64,000 nucleotides of DNA from a candidate division KSB1 bacterium. GTDB lineage: Bacteria; Zhuqueibacterota; Zhuqueibacteria; Zhuqueibacterales; Zhuqueibacteraceae. Under the pieces are notes generated by a model that worked only from the letters and a program-made list of their open reading frames with translations, was not told the DNA's origin and searched no databases. Below, in pieces: positions 61,863-64,000 of this stretch. Both the position numbers and the translations under genes were made by a program. The stretch spans positions 1 through 64,000 of the forward strand of contig JAPDQB010000017.1 of assembly GCA_034506175.1 (NCBI GenBank). The letters run 5' to 3'. Within the stretch, counting starts at the first letter, position 1. Each line of letters starts with the position of its first letter.

Positions 61863-62186
61863 ATGTCGAGTTTGGCCGAGAAAAAATGCGTACCCTGCCG
61901 CGGCGGCGTGCCGCCCCTAAAGGGCGAAGAATTGCAAAAGCTGGCGCGGCAGGTCGAAGGCTGGGAAGTGGTCAACGAGCATCACGTGAAAAAGGCCTTC
62001 AAATTTCCGGATTTTCGCAGCGCCCTGGCATTTGTGAATAAGGTCGGTGAACTGGCGGAAGAGCAGGGACATCATCCCGACGTTTATCTGGCGTGGGGAA
62101 AAGTCGAGATCGCGATTTGGACGCACAAAATCGATGGTTTGACGGAGAGTGATTTCATTTTGGCGGCGAAGATTGACAAATTGTAG
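61863..62186 (+). CDS. Pterin-4a-carbinolamine dehydratase
   Basis: 107 residues. Dehydrates 4a-hydroxytetrahydrobiopterin, or acts in pterin/molybdopterin metabolism. The active-site signature EQGHHPD with upstream FRSALAFVNKVGELAE and downstream KVEIAIWTHKIDGLTESDF is clear. The N-terminus has CVPCRGGVPPL, common in bacterial members. AAGGAG 8 nt before ATG 61863; coupled to the TPR gene. No phenylalanine hydroxylase is nearby. Confidence 0.9.
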   Translation: MSSLAEKKCVPCRGGVPPLKGEELQKLARQVEGWEVVNEHHVKKAFKFPDFRSALAFVNKVGELAEEQGHHPDVYLAWGKVEIAIWTHKIDGLTESDFILAAKIDKL

Positions 62187-62310
62187 CCGACCGCAGGCGA
62201 GTCGCCATCAAAAAAATCCCCACGGATGAATTAACGTCAACGCATAAAAACATCTGTTGGACATTTTCTGCGCTTATTCAACTTGAATTTGAATTCGAAG
62301 GAGTGAAGCT

Positions 62311-62619
62311 ATGGCACAATTCATCAAAGTGGCAAGCACGGACGAAATCGCCCCGGGCGCGGCAAAGCAAGTCGAGGTGAACGACAAAAGCATTGCGCTG
62401 TTCAATCTCGATGGCAACTACTACGCGATTGACAATACCTGCACACATCGCGGTGGTCCGCTGGCAGAGGGTTTCGTCGAAGGTGAAGAAGTGACGTGCC
62501 CATGGCACGGCGCGCAATTCAACATCAAAACTGGCGCCGTTGTTGGCCCGCCGGCGGTGCAAAATGTCGCCAGATATAATGTGCGCGTGCAGGGCAATGA
62601 CATCGAGGTTGAAATTTAA
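62311..62619 (+). CDS. Rieske-type [2Fe-2S] ferredoxin
   Basis: 102 residues. Both cluster boxes are intact: CTHRGGPL and CPWHGAQFN (two Cys, two His). No signal peptide or TM helix, so it is a soluble electron carrier of the dioxygenase-ferredoxin / NirD-like class rather than a bc1 subunit. GAAGGAG precedes ATG 62311. No oxygenase component is adjacent, so its partner is unknown. Confidence 0.92.
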   Translation: MAQFIKVASTDEIAPGAAKQVEVNDKSIALFNLDGNYYAIDNTCTHRGGPLAEGFVEGEEVTCPWHGAQFNIKTGAVVGPPAVQNVARYNVRVQGNDIEVEI

Positions 62620-62634
62620 CCCCATGAACTGAAA

Positions 62635-62950
62635 ATTTATCCCGAAGACTACGAGTGGTGGAAGAATTTTTTGCCGGATGAGATGACTTTTGTCTCCGAC
62701 ACGCCTTGTCGTGCACCCATTTCTTGATATTCGGACAAAGCGACCTCTTCCTCCTTGATGGTTCGAATCACACGCTCCGCAAAGCCGTTTTGTTTGGGCT
62801 AACCGACCTCCGCCATGCTGATCTCGACACCAGCGGCAAGGAAGGCTTCTGTGCAGGCCGGCGTGCCATACTGAATGCCTTGATCGGAGTGATGAATCTC
62901 CGGTTTGTTCTTTAGCAAGAGTGTCCAAGTTTAGGGGTGCACTTCAGTGA
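62635..62950 (-). pseudogene. Decayed IS3-family transposase (OrfB) 3' fragment
   Basis: On the minus strand a frame reads KPEIHHSDQGIQYGTPACTE, AFLAAGVEISMAEVG, an in-frame TAG, then PKQNGFAERVIRTIKEEEVA. This is the integrase core of IS3-type transposases with the second Asp (HSDQG) and the Glu (FAERV). A TGAAGTGCACCCC-like end typical of IS3 elements lies near 62935-62948. The N-terminal part is absent. Dead element. Confidence 0.75.
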
Positions 62951-63046
62951 AGCTGAGTAAAGTGATGCTGGCGCGGTAAAGACAAAGTAAAAAACCCCGT
63001 AAAGTCACTGAGGCACAAAGATTGCCCAAAGCTTTTTTTTCCCGCC

Positions 63047-64000
63047 ATGGCGAAATTTTGTATGCATATTTTCATAAAGATACTGTTTGCCATTTTATTT
63101 TTACCCGTCATCCTGTTCGCCCAAGACTCCGGCGAAATCCGCGGCCGCGTGCGCGAAGCCACAAACGGCGAAGCGCTGCCCGGCGCGAATGTGCAGGTGC
63201 AAGGCACAGTGCTTGGCGGCGTCACGGATGTCGAGGGGAATTTTGCGATCAAGCGCGTCACGCCGGGCATTTATACGTTGCGCGTGAGTTTTATCGGCTA
63301 TCAAACTGCCTCGGCCTCGGTTCGCGTCAAAGCGGATTCGATTGCCCGCGCCAATTTTTCTTTGCAGCCGGCCCTGCTTGAAATCGCCAACGTCGTCGTC
63401 ACCGCCAGCCGGCAGCCGGAAGAAATTCAAACGGCGGTCGTGAGTGTCAGCGCGCTCACCACCACGGAGGCGCTGCGGCGCGATCCGCTGCGGATCGATG
63501 CGGCGTTGGAAAGCATTCCCGGCGTCAATCTCGTCGGCGAAAATCTCAACGTGCGCAACAGCACCGGCTACACGCGCGGCCTCGGCAACCGCGTGCTGGT
63601 TTTGCTCGACGGCGTGCCGGTCTTGACCAGCGATCTCGGCAACATGAATTGGGATATTTTACCGGTCACGGATTTCGAGCGCGTCGAGGTGATCAAAGGC
63701 CCCAGCTCGGCGCTGTACGGCTCGTTTGCGCTCGGCGGCGTGATCAACATCATCACCAAAGCACCACAGCCGCAAGGGCGTTTCTCGATTCGCACCAGCC
63801 TCGGCGTTTACGACAAACCGTATGAGACGGAGTGGCGCTGGACCGACCGCACGCTCAATTTCAATCGCGTCGATGTGAGTTATTCCCGGCAATTCGGCAA
63901 ATGGGGCGTGCGGACTTCGCTCGGTCGTCACGAATCCACCGGCGACCGGCAGAATCGGCATTTTCAACGTTGGAACGGCACGCTGAAATTAACGCGGACT
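63047..64000 (+). CDS. TonB-dependent receptor, N-terminal part (runs off the window)
   Basis: At least 318 residues, open to the right edge. Start ATG 63047 or 63062. Signal peptide (FIKILFAILFLPVILFAQ), CarboxypepD_reg-like domain (~30-110: GRVREATNGEALPGANVQV, YTLRVSFIGYQTASASV), TonB-type plug (VTASRQPEEIQTAVVSVS, RGLGNRVLVLLDGVPVLTSD, RVEVIKGPSSALYGSFALGG) and the first barrel strands. A vitamin B12/siderophore-type layout is possible; the substrate is not deducible from this part. Confidence 0.88.
   Translation, partial: MAKFCMHIFIKILFAILFLPVILFAQDSGEIRGRVREATNGEALPGANVQVQGTVLGGVTDVEGNFAIKRVTPGIYTLRVSFIGYQTASASVRVKADSIARANFSLQPALLEIANVVVTASRQPEEIQTAVVSVSALTTTEALRRDPLRIDAALESIPGVNLVGENLNVRNSTGYTRGLGNRVLVLLDGVPVLTSDLGNMNWDILPVTDFERVEVIKGPSSALYGSFALGGVINIITKAPQPQGRFSIRTSLGVYDKPYETEWRWTDRTLNFNRVDVSYSRQFGKWGVRTSLGRHESTGDRQNRHFQRWNGTLKLTRT

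Noticed and set aside
62758..62775. A GGTTCGAATC string suggestive of a tRNA T-arm
   Set aside because: It lies within the IS3 transposase remnant (codons for the AERVIRTIKEE region); no acceptor or anticodon stems fit.

Overview
The window is bacterial chromosome, almost certainly from a Gram-negative member of the FCB superphylum. The evidence is a GWxTD-domain exported protein, two TonB-dependent receptors that begin with a carboxypeptidase-regulatory-like domain, a PEGA-domain Ser/Thr kinase, Rho, and no Gram-positive hallmarks. A KSB1/Calditrichota-like lineage fits best, but this is inference from gene content. No rRNA, tRNA or CRISPR array was seen.

Layout. 1-6.3 kb: the end of an unknown gene with a strong terminator, then a signalling operon of two PAS histidine kinases, a single-domain response regulator and a receiver-GGDEF protein. 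6.3-14.8 kb (mostly minus strand): a UPF0104/LPG-synthase-like membrane protein, a nucleotidyltransferase-like pair, a decaying segment (esterase with a premature stop, shattered 4Fe-4S/NrfD fusion), a SPOR lipoprotein, the GWxTD protein, Rho and an SRPBCC protein. 15-17.8 kb: a large winged-helix/STAND-NTPase/membrane fusion. 17.9-25.8 kb: small membrane proteins, UppS, YgfZ, a Memo-like protein with an extra N-terminal domain, an ArsR regulator and SerA. 25.8-27.2 kb: gene-poor, with a dead IS1380-like transposase and an array of hairpin-rich repeat modules. 27.3-36.8 kb: a four-gene phospho-signalling cluster (Ser/Thr kinase, FHA protein, PP2C phosphatase, TPR pseudokinase), bounded on both sides by related repeat modules. 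37-41 kb: two exported PQQ-type beta-propeller proteins. 43-51.5 kb: a sugar locus (Gfo/Idh/MocA oxidoreductase, solute-binding-protein/permease fusion, second permease, GH2 beta-mannosidase, LacI regulator with a perfect palindromic operator). 52-64 kb: a TonB receptor, DUF4143-type ATPase, arginine-deiminase-like enzyme, ADP-forming acyl-CoA synthetase, an IS5-like remnant, a TPR protein, pterin dehydratase, Rieske ferredoxin, an IS3-like remnant and the start of a second TonB receptor.

How it works together. The four-gene kinase cluster looks like a trans-envelope phospho-signalling module: kinase, FHA protein and phosphatase each carry a membrane segment and an extracytoplasmic domain, and the fourth protein is a soluble kinase-like scaffold that lacks catalytic residues. 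The sugar locus would import and hydrolyse a mannoside-type glycan under LacI control; no transporter ATPase is encoded here. Several intergenic repeat families (TTGGCC-rich words, an 18-bp palindrome shared by two distant genes, three-way-junction modules) and three dead IS elements mark the gene-poor stretches.
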